Source: Paraburkholderia nodosa DSM 21604 (lineage in GTDB: Bacteria; Pseudomonadota; Gammaproteobacteria; Burkholderiales; Burkholderiaceae). From it: 50,704 bases of DNA. The position numbers and the translations under genes were made by a program. Shown here in pieces: positions 17,542 to 25,595 of the stretch. Numbering within the stretch: the stretch's first letter is position 1; each line of letters starts with the position of its first letter. The stretch is taken from the NCBI RefSeq assembly GCF_000519185.1, contig NZ_JAFA01000052.1, forward strand, positions 1-50,704, given 5' to 3'. Below the pieces are notes generated by a model. The model was not told the DNA's origin, did not search any database, and saw only the letters and a list, made by a program, of their open reading frames with translations.

Positions 17542-19530
17542 ATGAACCGCCCCATTTCCGCCGACACCGATGCGCGCATCAGCCTCACCGGCGACGCGTT
17601 CAGCACGCTCTTTCCCGCCCGCTTCGATGCGCGCGAGGCGCTGGATGCACCCACCACGCTGACGCTGCACGCCCACGGCGGATTGCCGCCGCCCGCCCCC
17701 TCGGGCATGACGGGCAACCATGCAACGCTCTCGCTCGCGTGGGGCGAGTCGCCTCGGCTCATCGACGCCGTATGCACGCGCGCCGCGCAGTTGCCCTCGA
17801 CGATAGACGCCAGCCACTTCACCCTGGCGCTGCGTTCGTGGTTGTGGCTGCTCACGCTCTCGCGAAACAACCGCATCTTTCAGGGCAAAAACGCCCAGGA
17901 GATCATCCAGGCCGTATTCGGGGGGCACAGCTTGACGGACTACTCCTTCTCCATCACGGGCACGCCGGCTACGCGCGAATGGTGCGTGCAGTACGCGGAG
18001 TCCGACTTCGCGTTCGTGAGCCGCCTTTGCGAAGAGGAAGGCTGGTTCTATTTCTTCCGCCACGATACGGGCAGCCACACGCTCGTCATTGCCGACAGTA
18101 ACGACGCCTTCACGCCCTTGCCCGGCGACGCGACACTGCATTACACGGGCGGCACGAGCGGCGCGCGCGAATCGACGCAGATCGTCCACTGCGAGGTCGT
18201 CGAAGAGACGGCCACCGGTCTCTTCTCGCATACCGACTACGCGTGGGAGACGCCGACCGCCCAACTTTATTCGCAGGCACAGGCGGCATCGAATGGACAC
18301 AGCGTGTACGAATATCCGGGGCGCTACGCCACCAGCGGCGATGGCTCCACGCTCTCCAAGCACCGTGTGGATGCGCTGCGTGCGCCTACACGGATCCTCA
18401 TTGGCGAAAGCGATTGCCGCGCGCTCGCGCCGGGCTGCCGCTTTACGCTGGCAGATCACGAATCGAGCGACGCCAATATCGAATGGGTCGTGCGCAGCGT
18501 GATTCACGAAGCCGATCACAACCGCTATCGCAACCGTTTCGAAGCGTTTCCGTTCGCGACGACCTGGCGGCCCGCGCGCGCGACGCCGCGCCCCTTCATG
18601 CCCACGCAGACCGCGACGGTGGTGGGCAAGAGCGGCGAGGAATTGTGGACGGATCAGTACGGCCGCGTGAAGGTTCAGTTTCACTGGGACCGCGACGGTC
18701 AGAACGACGAGCAGAGTTCGTGCTGGATTCGCGTGGCGCAGCCCTGGGCGAGCAAGCGCTTTGGCATGCAGTTCATGCCGCGCGTGGGCGACGAAGTCGT
18801 GGTGACCTTCATCGACGGCGATCCGGACCGGCCGCTGATCACAGGCAGCGTGTATAACGGCGCGAATCTGCCGCCCTATACGCTGCCCGACAACCAGACG
18901 CAGTCCGGCATCAAGACGAATACCTCCAAAGGCGGCAATGGCTTCAACGAGCTGCGGTTCGAAGACAAGCAGGACAGCGAGGAAATCTTCCTGCAGGCGC
19001 AAAAGGACCTCAACGCCAAGGTGATCAACGACGCCGCGTGGACCATAGACCACAACGAAACGAGCACGATCAAGAACGACCGCGCGCATACGATCAAGGA
19101 AGGCAACGATACCCTCACGGTCGAACAGGGCAACCGCACCACGACGGTCAAGACCGGCGACGAGACCGTCGACATCAAAGGCGCACGCACCGTGAAAGCC
19201 GGCGGCAACGAGACGCGCACGGTGGGCGGCAACCTCGATCAGACCGTGACCGGCAACATGACGCTCACCGTGGACGGCAACCTCACCATCAAGGTGAGCG
19301 GCACGCTAACGCTGCAAAGCACGGGCAACCTCACGGCGAAGAGCGACGCATCGCTTACGAACCAGGCCGGTGTGTCGCTCACGAATCAGGCCGGGACGTC
19401 GCTGACCAACAAGTCGGACGGCACGCTTTCGAACGAAGCCCAGAGCGTGACGAACAAGGGCGCCGTGCAACAGACGGTGGACGGAGGCGGCATGCTGGTG
19501 GTCAAGGGCGGCATAGTGAAGATCAACTGA
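17542..19530 (+). CDS. vgrG: VgrG spike protein (TssI) with beta-helical C-terminus
   Basis: VgrG is the trimeric spike that tops the Hcp tube and carries effectors. The 662-residue product has the gp27-like region (about 10-360, with RNNRIFQGKNAQEIIQ and YAESDFAFVSRLCEEEGW), the gp5 OB-fold (EELWTDQYGRVKVQFHWDR, then SCWIRVAQPWA and MPRVGDEVVVTFIDGD) and a DUF2345-type repeat tail from about residue 490. The tail repeats short Thr/Asn-rich units (such as NETRTVGGN, LDQTVTGN) and near-identical NQAG and LTN units. There is no extra toxin domain beyond the beta-helix, so cargo probably binds non-covalently through the downstream genes. It starts 49 bp after tssH. Confidence 0.95.
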   Translation: MNRPISADTDARISLTGDAFSTLFPARFDAREALDAPTTLTLHAHGGLPPPAPSGMTGNHATLSLAWGESPRLIDAVCTRAAQLPSTIDASHFTLALRSWLWLLTLSRNNRIFQGKNAQEIIQAVFGGHSLTDYSFSITGTPATREWCVQYAESDFAFVSRLCEEEGWFYFFRHDTGSHTLVIADSNDAFTPLPGDATLHYTGGTSGARESTQIVHCEVVEETATGLFSHTDYAWETPTAQLYSQAQAASNGHSVYEYPGRYATSGDGSTLSKHRVDALRAPTRILIGESDCRALAPGCRFTLADHESSDANIEWVVRSVIHEADHNRYRNRFEAFPFATTWRPARATPRPFMPTQTATVVGKSGEELWTDQYGRVKVQFHWDRDGQNDEQSSCWIRVAQPWASKRFGMQFMPRVGDEVVVTFIDGDPDRPLITGSVYNGANLPPYTLPDNQTQSGIKTNTSKGGNGFNELRFEDKQDSEEIFLQAQKDLNAKVINDAAWTIDHNETSTIKNDRAHTIKEGNDTLTVEQGNRTTTVKTGDETVDIKGARTVKAGGNETRTVGGNLDQTVTGNMTLTVDGNLTIKVSGTLTLQSTGNLTAKSDASLTNQAGVSLTNQAGTSLTNKSDGTLSNEAQSVTNKGAVQQTVDGGGMLVVKGGIVKIN

Positions 19531-19537
19531 GGCGAGC

Positions 19538-20083
19538 ATGGAGACGATTCAACCGGTCACGATAGAACGCGACGACACGCGCATTGAAGGCGCGACGCTG
19601 GGCGGCGCGCTACACGGACCCGTGCGCATCGAGGCGGAAGGACGTCCCGTCGCGATGATTCGTTATGCGAATGGCGTGCTCAGCGGCCCAGCCACTTACT
19701 TCTATCCAGAGGGCAATCCATCGGCGCAGGTGCAGTATGCGAACGGCAAGCTCGACGGCAAGGCACTCTTCTACCACCCCGATGGAAAGATCCAGCGCGA
19801 GGCGCACTACGCGCACGGCGTGCTGCACGGCGTTTCGCGCACCTGGCTGGCCGACGGCACGCTTCTCGAAGAAGCGCATTACCGCAACGGCAAGCTGCAT
19901 GGTGTCTTGCAGCGCTTCCATCCAAATGGCTGCCTGGCGCTGCGGCAGCCGTTCAACGCCGGAAAGCCGCTCGAAGCGGCGAAACGTTATACCGACGACA
20001 ACCGCCCGCTAGCGGCGGACGGCAAGCCGCTGCCGCGCTGGAAGCAATGGTGGCAATCGCTCGCGAATCCGTCTTCGGCTTGA
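19538..20083 (+). CDS. MORN-repeat (YwqK-like) protein next to VgrG
   Basis: The 181-residue product has four MORN-variant repeats of about 23 residues, each starting with a Y-x-x-G-x-L-x-G pattern: YANGVLSG, YANGKLDG, YAHGVLHG and YRNGKLHG. No signal peptide is present, and a basic, Trp-rich tail (PRWKQWWQSL) ends it. Proteins of this type are often annotated as antitoxins of the YwqK family and are common beside polymorphic toxins and vgrG genes. Position directly after vgrG (7 bp) suggests an adaptor, chaperone or immunity role, which is inference. Confidence 0.8.
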   Translation: METIQPVTIERDDTRIEGATLGGALHGPVRIEAEGRPVAMIRYANGVLSGPATYFYPEGNPSAQVQYANGKLDGKALFYHPDGKIQREAHYAHGVLHGVSRTWLADGTLLEEAHYRNGKLHGVLQRFHPNGCLALRQPFNAGKPLEAAKRYTDDNRPLAADGKPLPRWKQWWQSLANPSSA

Positions 20084-20126
20084 TTTCAGCCTGATACGTT
20101 CGCACGAACACGGAAGGAGACACACG

Positions 20127-20522
20127 ATGACCAGTCCGCAAGTCTGCGCCGGCGCCACACTGCAATGCTCGTTTGGCGGCGCGCCGGGCACGCTCAACGT
20201 TCTCCCCGTCAATCGCGTGCTCGTGAGCGGTGTGCCCGCCGCGACGATTGCGGACTCGATTCCGATCGCCAATGTCACGCCGTTCGCGCTGTGCCAAAGC
20301 CCGGCGAACCCTACGGTGATCGCGGCGACTGCTGCAGCGCTGGGCGTGTTCACGCCCATGCCCTGCGTTCCGGCTACACCGTCGCCGTGGATTCCGGGCG
20401 GTGCACCCACCGTGACGCTGGGCGCCATGCCGGCGCTGGATGCTCAGGCAACGCTCGTTTGTATTTGGGGCGGCGTGATCAAGGTGGTGCAGCCGGGGCA
20501 GGTAACTACGCTTGTGCCGTAG
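20127..20522 (+). CDS. DUF4280 PAAR-like spike-tip protein
   Basis: The 131-residue product begins with a small Cys-containing hydrophobic segment (QVCAGATLQCSFG) and has the repeated turn pattern of the DUF4280 family, including LPVNRVLVSGVPAATIAD and the C-terminal ATLVCIWGGVIKVV. DUF4280 proteins are PAAR-like and are thought to cap the VgrG spike and link effectors to it. It is the only tip candidate in this T6SS locus. AAGGAG lies before the ATG, and the next gene follows after 65 bp. Confidence 0.85.
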   Translation: MTSPQVCAGATLQCSFGGAPGTLNVLPVNRVLVSGVPAATIADSIPIANVTPFALCQSPANPTVIAATAAALGVFTPMPCVPATPSPWIPGGAPTVTLGAMPALDAQATLVCIWGGVIKVVQPGQVTTLVP

Positions 20523-20587
20523 GGTATGGACAGCTACCCGAAAACATCGTCGTACGATCTTTTCAAACCACGCACAAGGTGGACAGC

Positions 20588-21658
20588 ATGCCGAATTGCA
20601 TTAAATGCCGAGCTTTCCTGCATCACGAGCCAACTGCTTACGATCCCTGCCCTTATTGCGGCTTCCCAAACGCAATATCGAGTACGCCTTACTATCCTCC
20701 ACCACCTCACGGTGCTTACCCTCAATACGGCTATTATGTGCCGCCGCCCTACCTGCAACCGCAGCCGTTATATTGGACACCAGACACGGGGTATCACGGC
20801 GCTTATCCTCCGCAACATGCCCCAATGCAGGTCCCAAAGCCGAGCAACTTCATCAAATGCGCAAAATGTGGCGGTACGGACAGAATGGGCACGGGACATG
20901 TTTGCTTTCCCGACATACCGTCACCGCTGCGCTTGAATAACGGCGAAATCACAATCCTGATTGCCGAGCACGAATCCTTTATTGCTAAATACAGCAGCAG
21001 CAATTACGCGCCGATTGTGGATAGAGTGAAACGTTCGAGGGCCAAGCTCGTTGAACTGAATATGGAGCTCGTGCTGCGTAACAAGATCAAGATTGCCGCA
21101 CAGGAGAATAAAGCCCGCTTTGGCCGCTTTCCTCTGCCAACCGACTTCGACATCGCCGGCGCCAGATACCTTGCGTACGTCATCCAGTTGCTGGCAAGGA
21201 AAGCCGATCCGCCAGATGGTATGCCGGAGCCCCCGGAGGTACGCTTGATGGATAGCTTGACTGTGGCAGTGGGCAGTTGCTCTGACGGAACCGGCTTAAA
21301 TTATTCGCTTTCAGGTGAGTGCGAGGGGCAAAAAGTCGACGTGCTTCAGCCCGAAATTCATTCGTTCTGTGGCTCTGTCTACCTGAAGTTCTATGCCATC
21401 AATACTGTTTTCGATATAGAACAGAATTTAGGAAAGGCGTCGAGTTACGCTCCGGAGACTTACCAGATTCGCGTCTGTGCCGAGCCCAAGCTCTGGAACG
21501 GTCTGGATACGAAGAAGGAGAAAAAGCACTACAACGGCATGACCACGCTATGGGTAGGATCGAAAACGAATCCCTATCCCTTGATTCCCGAAGAGACCGG
21601 CGTTGGCAGCCCCATGCTCCCCTGCCTAAGATGTCAGCACTTCTCAGAAAGGCTTTAG
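20588..21658 (+). CDS. Unrecognised zinc-ribbon protein with Pro/Tyr-rich linker; candidate T6SS cargo
   Basis: I do not recognise the 356-residue product as a whole. Cys4-x2-Cys7 and Cys21-x2-Cys24 make a zinc ribbon at the N-terminus. A striking Pro/Tyr-rich linker follows (about 33-80, with YYPPPPHGAYPQYGYYVPPP). A second Cys pair (CAKC, 91-94) and a lone Cys106 come next, and the last ten residues contain CLRC (346-349). The middle (110-340) looks globular without a known motif. The ATG at 20588 has AAGGTGG about five bases upstream. Base composition is visibly less GC-rich than the T6SS core genes, suggesting acquisition. It lies directly behind the DUF4280 tip gene, so it is a positional effector candidate. 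Confidence 0.7.
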   Translation: MPNCIKCRAFLHHEPTAYDPCPYCGFPNAISSTPYYPPPPHGAYPQYGYYVPPPYLQPQPLYWTPDTGYHGAYPPQHAPMQVPKPSNFIKCAKCGGTDRMGTGHVCFPDIPSPLRLNNGEITILIAEHESFIAKYSSSNYAPIVDRVKRSRAKLVELNMELVLRNKIKIAAQENKARFGRFPLPTDFDIAGARYLAYVIQLLARKADPPDGMPEPPEVRLMDSLTVAVGSCSDGTGLNYSLSGECEGQKVDVLQPEIHSFCGSVYLKFYAINTVFDIEQNLGKASSYAPETYQIRVCAEPKLWNGLDTKKEKKHYNGMTTLWVGSKTNPYPLIPEETGVGSPMLPCLRCQHFSERL

Positions 21659-21750
21659 CAACTGCGCGGACAACACGCATGTCAACCTTGTTTCGGTAGT
21701 TGTTTCATAGGCCGCGGACGTTTAATTACATGCACTTATCGCATTCCCAC

Positions 21751-21784
21751 GAAGCGCTTGATCAAGTTCTTCATCAAGCGCTTC
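21751..21784. promoter_or_regulatory. Perfect 12-bp inverted repeat upstream of the lipase-like gene
   Basis: GAAGCGCTTGAT (21751-21762) and ATCAAGCGCTTC (21773-21784) are perfect reverse complements separated by 10 bp. The first 12-mer overlaps a further palindrome, CTTGATCAAG (21757-21766). The structure lies in the 237-bp gap between the zinc-ribbon gene and the lipase-like gene, 112 bp before the chosen lipase start. It could be an operator, or a hairpin separating transcripts; no T-tract follows it on the plus strand. The rest of the gap is AT-rich and shows no further gene. Confidence 0.55.
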
Positions 21785-21895
21785 AATGGAAAATTGTTCC
21801 CGCAACAAGTAGCAATCGGCGATTTCGTTTACCTATACTCGTTTGACTCTGCAAGGCAGCCCCATTTTCCGAACATCAAAAAAACGGAGCGTGAG

Positions 21896-23479
21896 ATGCG
21901 AGGAGCGATTCTTAAGACGGGTTGGGTACTTCTGACTTTCTTTTTGTCGAGTGCCAGTGTCGTCGTGCAGGCGGGATCGACATGCAGCGGGTTGAGCTGC
22001 TTTTTCCGCGGCCAGCTAGTCGAGCAGAGAACGAGCCTGCGCCTGAGCGCGAGTGACTTCAGCAAACTGCTGGGGACAAACGCAACCGGTCAGCAATTGC
22101 TGCAGATTGCCGGCACGCCCCGCTGCGACATCGAAATCAAGTACTTCCGCTACCTCACGATAGGCGGTGCGGGCGAACCCACCATGTCGAGCGCGGCGTT
22201 GATGATCCCTGGCGGCGGCGCGTCCTGTACGGGGCCGCGCCCCCTCATGTTGTACGCGCACGGAACCACGACCTACCGCAACTACAACATCGCCGACATT
22301 ACGCAAACGGACCCGGCCAACGGCGACGGCGCGGGCGAAGGCATTGCCGTGGCGGCGATCTACGCAGCGCAAGGCTATATCGTCGTGGCAAGCAACTATG
22401 CCGGCTACGCGGGCTCCCCCTTGCCGTACCACCCCTATCTGAACGGCGAGCAGCAATCCGCCGATGTGATCGATTCGTTACGCGCGGCCCGCTTCGCGAT
22501 GGCCTTGCCCGATCCGGCAAACAAGACGCGTGAGAACGGCAAGCTGTTCGTCACCGGATATTCGCAGGGCGGCTACGTGGCGCTCGCTACACACCGCGCG
22601 CTGCAGGCGGCCGGCATCAACGTCACGGCTTCCGCGCCCGGCTCGGGTCCGTACGCGCTGGGCGCCATGGCCGATGCCCTCGTCCAGGGCGAGGTCGACC
22701 TCGGCTCGACCATCTTCACGGTGCTGGTGACCACGAGCTACCAGCACGCCTACGGCAATATCTATCGCAAGCCAGGCGACTTTTTCGAGGCGGCCTATGC
22801 CCCGGGAATAGAGAACCTGTTGCCGAGCGTCACGTCAATGGACACCTTGTTCGCCAAAGGCAAACTGCCCGCAACGCAGCTCTTCAGCAGCACGCCGCCT
22901 GCGTCACAGTTCGCTTCGTTGACGCCGCCTCTTGCCCCGCCCCTCGCGCCCGCTGAATTGACGCCGCTATTCGCGATGGGATTCGGCACCGCGAATCTCG
23001 TGCGCAATACCTATCGTCTGAGCATCCTCGAAGACCAGATCGTCAACCCGGATGGCGCGTATCCCTCGCCGACCGCAGCGATGGCCCCGGCTGCCAGTCC
23101 GGCTCAGCCGCTGCGTCAGGCGTTCAGGAGAAACGATCTGCGTAACTGGGTGCCGCGCTCGCCCGTGCTGCTATGTGGCGGCCATCTCGACCCAACCGTG
23201 TTCTTTTTCAATGCTGCAATCGAGCAGGCCTACTGGAAAAACGCCAACGTCCCGCCGGGCCTGACGAACGTGCTCGACGTCGATTCCGCTCCAGGCGCGA
23301 GCGATCCGTTTGCCGCTGTGAAAGCGGGTTTCGCTCAGGCCAAGGCATCGGTCGCCACTCAGGCTGTTCAGGCTGGCGCAACGGATGGCGGCCTTTCTGC
23401 CGTGCTTCAGGCCTACCACGCCGACATCGTCGCGCCGTTCTGCATGGTCGCTGCGCGCGGCTTCTTCGGCAACTTCTGA
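21896..23479 (+). CDS. Exported alpha/beta-hydrolase (secretory lipase/esterase-like)
   Basis: The start at 21896 is chosen because GGAG lies about six bases upstream and the product then begins with a clean Sec signal peptide (MRGAILKTGWVLLTFFLS, cleavage near residue 26). The 527-residue protein has an alpha/beta-hydrolase core: an oxyanion-region LMLYAHGTTTY near 118, nucleophile elbow GYSQGG with Ser223, then likely acid Asp432 in GGHLDPTV and His508 near the end. Six Cys are scattered in the sequence, which fits disulfides outside the cytoplasm. The layout resembles secretory lipases. A signal peptide is unusual for a T6SS-delivered effector, so it may be independently secreted or act in the periplasm. 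The kinase-like gene begins 42 bp later. Confidence 0.75.
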   Translation: MRGAILKTGWVLLTFFLSSASVVVQAGSTCSGLSCFFRGQLVEQRTSLRLSASDFSKLLGTNATGQQLLQIAGTPRCDIEIKYFRYLTIGGAGEPTMSSAALMIPGGGASCTGPRPLMLYAHGTTTYRNYNIADITQTDPANGDGAGEGIAVAAIYAAQGYIVVASNYAGYAGSPLPYHPYLNGEQQSADVIDSLRAARFAMALPDPANKTRENGKLFVTGYSQGGYVALATHRALQAAGINVTASAPGSGPYALGAMADALVQGEVDLGSTIFTVLVTTSYQHAYGNIYRKPGDFFEAAYAPGIENLLPSVTSMDTLFAKGKLPATQLFSSTPPASQFASLTPPLAPPLAPAELTPLFAMGFGTANLVRNTYRLSILEDQIVNPDGAYPSPTAAMAPAASPAQPLRQAFRRNDLRNWVPRSPVLLCGGHLDPTVFFFNAAIEQAYWKNANVPPGLTNVLDVDSAPGASDPFAAVKAGFAQAKASVATQAVQAGATDGGLSAVLQAYHADIVAPFCMVAARGFFGNF

Positions 23480-23521
23480 GTGGCAGACGAGTATCGCGCG
23501 CGATTAGCGGAGGTGAAGACG

Positions 23522-25096
23522 ATGGGACGCAGTGAAGCAGAATCCATTTACCAGGCCTGGAACACCTCTGCGAGCAAGCGCGCCGTCACGCCCGTCGCGA
23601 GAGCGACGGGCAAGTTCGACGAATTTCGCGCGCATGGCTTTGACATCGTCACGGCGCGCCTGCTCGCTTACCAGCGCACGCACGGCTCTCACAAAACCGC
23701 GGAGCAGACCTGGAAGCTCCTCGAAAAATTCGAGCGCCGCAACGGGGATATCGTCGCCCGGGAGTTGATGAAGGTCCTGCAGGCGGAGACCGTTCTCAAG
23801 GGCATGCTCGCTCAATTTCCGGCTGCGATGTTCCCCAAACTGTCCGACGACGCGCAGGAATACGCAACGAAGCTCGATCCCAACAACGTGGTCTTTCCGA
23901 AAACCGGCAAGCGAATCCGCATCGTCCGTATGCTCGGCAAGGGCGGGATGGGGGGCGCAGTCTTTCTCGGTGAAGAGCAAAACGGGCAACGCTATGCAGT
24001 CAAACACTTTGTCAGGGACTCGTATACCGTGACCGGTTATGGCGGCCCCACGCCTAGAAATCGTCTCGACAAAACCAGCCAGTACCTGATGCGGTACTTC
24101 GAAGCAGCCCTGACCACAACGTGCGTGGACGTTCTGACGCTCGGACGCGATGAGTACGTCTTGCTGGAACTCGGCGAAGGCACGGTCGATTACACGACAC
24201 TGAATATGTCGGACCTCATCAGCGTGTTCGAGGACCTGCGCAAGTTGTATGAGTTCTCCCGGCATTACATGACAGTGGACGTCACGCAGGATGTCAGCGT
24301 GTTGCACCTCGATATTCACGGTGAAAATCTGATGCGGTTCGGTGGGAAACTACGGCTGATCGACTTCGGCCAGGCCATCATTTTCAGCCCTGGGCAGGAC
24401 GATATGGTGCGATCAGCCACCCCCGTCGCCTACGTAAAAACCAACCCAAATCTCTATTTCCAGAACGACTCGTTTCTTGAGTCAAAGAAGGCTTACTACG
24501 ATCAGGAGCAAGGAAGCTGGAAGAAATACATCGACGACTGGCAACAGGCCTATCGCGTCGCACCTGAGGTGCTGTTGTGCGAGAGTTGCAGCCGGCAGTA
24601 TCCGGCGGGACTCGACATCAAGGAATGTCTGCGCTGCGGCTCCAAAAAAATCGTAACCGCGAAGCTACGCGAGGTCGATATCAACGCAATCGCCAGACTC
24701 AAGGGCGTTTCACCCGGCACGATTGGTGACAATCCCTACGCTCACGGCACAGTGACCTCCGTCGATCCTCAGGAATACGGCTGCATCGTTCTGACCGCGG
24801 TGCTGATCAAGGAAATATGGGCCGCCACCGAGCACGGACGCAATTTGGGCATGGGCGGCGCCTCGGCTCGTGCGATCGTGAACGTCAACGTCTATTCGCA
24901 GGCGCGGCGCGGTATGCACCTGTTCAAGGGCGAAGCGCAAGCGGGAGTCGTCCAGATCCTGCTCATGTGGTTCGATGAAATGATGCGCCGCCTGTTCGAC
25001 GGCGAGTCGTTTTCCGCCCGCGACGCGGTGACTTTTTTCGGTGGCACGCGTGGATCGCAGGCTTCCCGCCAGCGCCGCCACTCCGTAGCCTTCTGA
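23522..25096 (+). CDS. Protein-kinase-fold protein with an embedded zinc ribbon
   Basis: The 524-residue product carries a complete kinase set: glycine-rich loop GKGGMG (139-144), ATP-binding Lys161 in YAVKHF, catalytic loop HLDIHGEN (262-269, Asp264 and Asn269) and metal-binding DFG (281-283). A helical region of about 130 residues precedes the kinase core. After it comes Cys353-x2-Cys356 and Cys369-x2-Cys372, a zinc ribbon, then a C-terminal region of about 150 residues I do not recognise. No signal peptide, membrane helix or FHA domain is seen, so it does not resemble the T6SS regulator PpkA. The ATG at 23522 has GGAGGTG six bases upstream; a GTG at 23480 directly after the lipase stop is the alternative. 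Position in the vgrG cassette suggests an effector or a cassette regulator. Confidence 0.75.
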   Translation: MGRSEAESIYQAWNTSASKRAVTPVARATGKFDEFRAHGFDIVTARLLAYQRTHGSHKTAEQTWKLLEKFERRNGDIVARELMKVLQAETVLKGMLAQFPAAMFPKLSDDAQEYATKLDPNNVVFPKTGKRIRIVRMLGKGGMGGAVFLGEEQNGQRYAVKHFVRDSYTVTGYGGPTPRNRLDKTSQYLMRYFEAALTTTCVDVLTLGRDEYVLLELGEGTVDYTTLNMSDLISVFEDLRKLYEFSRHYMTVDVTQDVSVLHLDIHGENLMRFGGKLRLIDFGQAIIFSPGQDDMVRSATPVAYVKTNPNLYFQNDSFLESKKAYYDQEQGSWKKYIDDWQQAYRVAPEVLLCESCSRQYPAGLDIKECLRCGSKKIVTAKLREVDINAIARLKGVSPGTIGDNPYAHGTVTSVDPQEYGCIVLTAVLIKEIWAATEHGRNLGMGGASARAIVNVNVYSQARRGMHLFKGEAQAGVVQILLMWFDEMMRRLFDGESFSARDAVTFFGGTRGSQASRQRRHSVAF

Positions 25097-25178
25097 CACT
25101 GAGCGAAGGGGCTTGACCCGACTACCGTAGTCACCTTCACGATCGATACCGTGTTCAACAAACAGGGAATCGATCGAG

Positions 25179-25595
25179 ATGGAAACGACCCGCGATCTCA
25201 CTGACGACGCCTTCCTCGAAGCCTTTCTCGCCTGCCGGTTGCCACCGTCTGCGTTCAATCATCGCAATCATCTGCGCGTGGCGTGGATACACTTGCAGCG
25301 CTTTCCTCTGGACGAGGCGATCGAGCGCACCTGTGCCGGTATCGCGCGATACGCCACGCATCTCGGCGCGCCGGACCGGTACCACCGTACAATCACGGAG
25401 GCGCTGATCCGGCTCATGGCGCATGCGGGCGCATCGGATCCATTGCACTCGTTCGATGCGCTTCTCGCACACGCACCGGCCTTTTCCGGCGATTGCCGCG
25501 CGCTTGTCGCCGCATACTATTCGCCCGACAGGCTGAGCCGGCCCGAAGCGCGCCTGTTCTTCCTCCCACCCGATAGACTTCCCTTGCCGTCATGA
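25179..25595 (+). CDS. Hypothetical helical protein with NHxxH motif
   Basis: The 138-residue product is predicted mostly helical and contains FNHRNHLRVAW near residue 26 and RYHRT near residue 66. These His-rich segments could bind a metal, though this is a guess. I recognise no named family. It overlaps the MerR-type regulator gene by ATGA, which argues for co-translation and makes it a real gene. It is separated from the kinase-like gene by 82 bp. Confidence 0.7.
   Translation: METTRDLTDDAFLEAFLACRLPPSAFNHRNHLRVAWIHLQRFPLDEAIERTCAGIARYATHLGAPDRYHRTITEALIRLMAHAGASDPLHSFDALLAHAPAFSGDCRALVAAYYSPDRLSRPEARLFFLPPDRLPLPS

Noticed and set aside
19020..19500. The internal repeats at the end of vgrG as a mobile or recombination element
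   Set aside because: They are in frame, code for the repeating beta-helix of the DUF2345-type tail, and are normal for VgrG.
23522..25096. Kinase-fold protein as the T6SS regulator PpkA
   Set aside because: It has no membrane helix or periplasmic domain, and no FHA protein or PppA-type phosphatase gene is present in the window.
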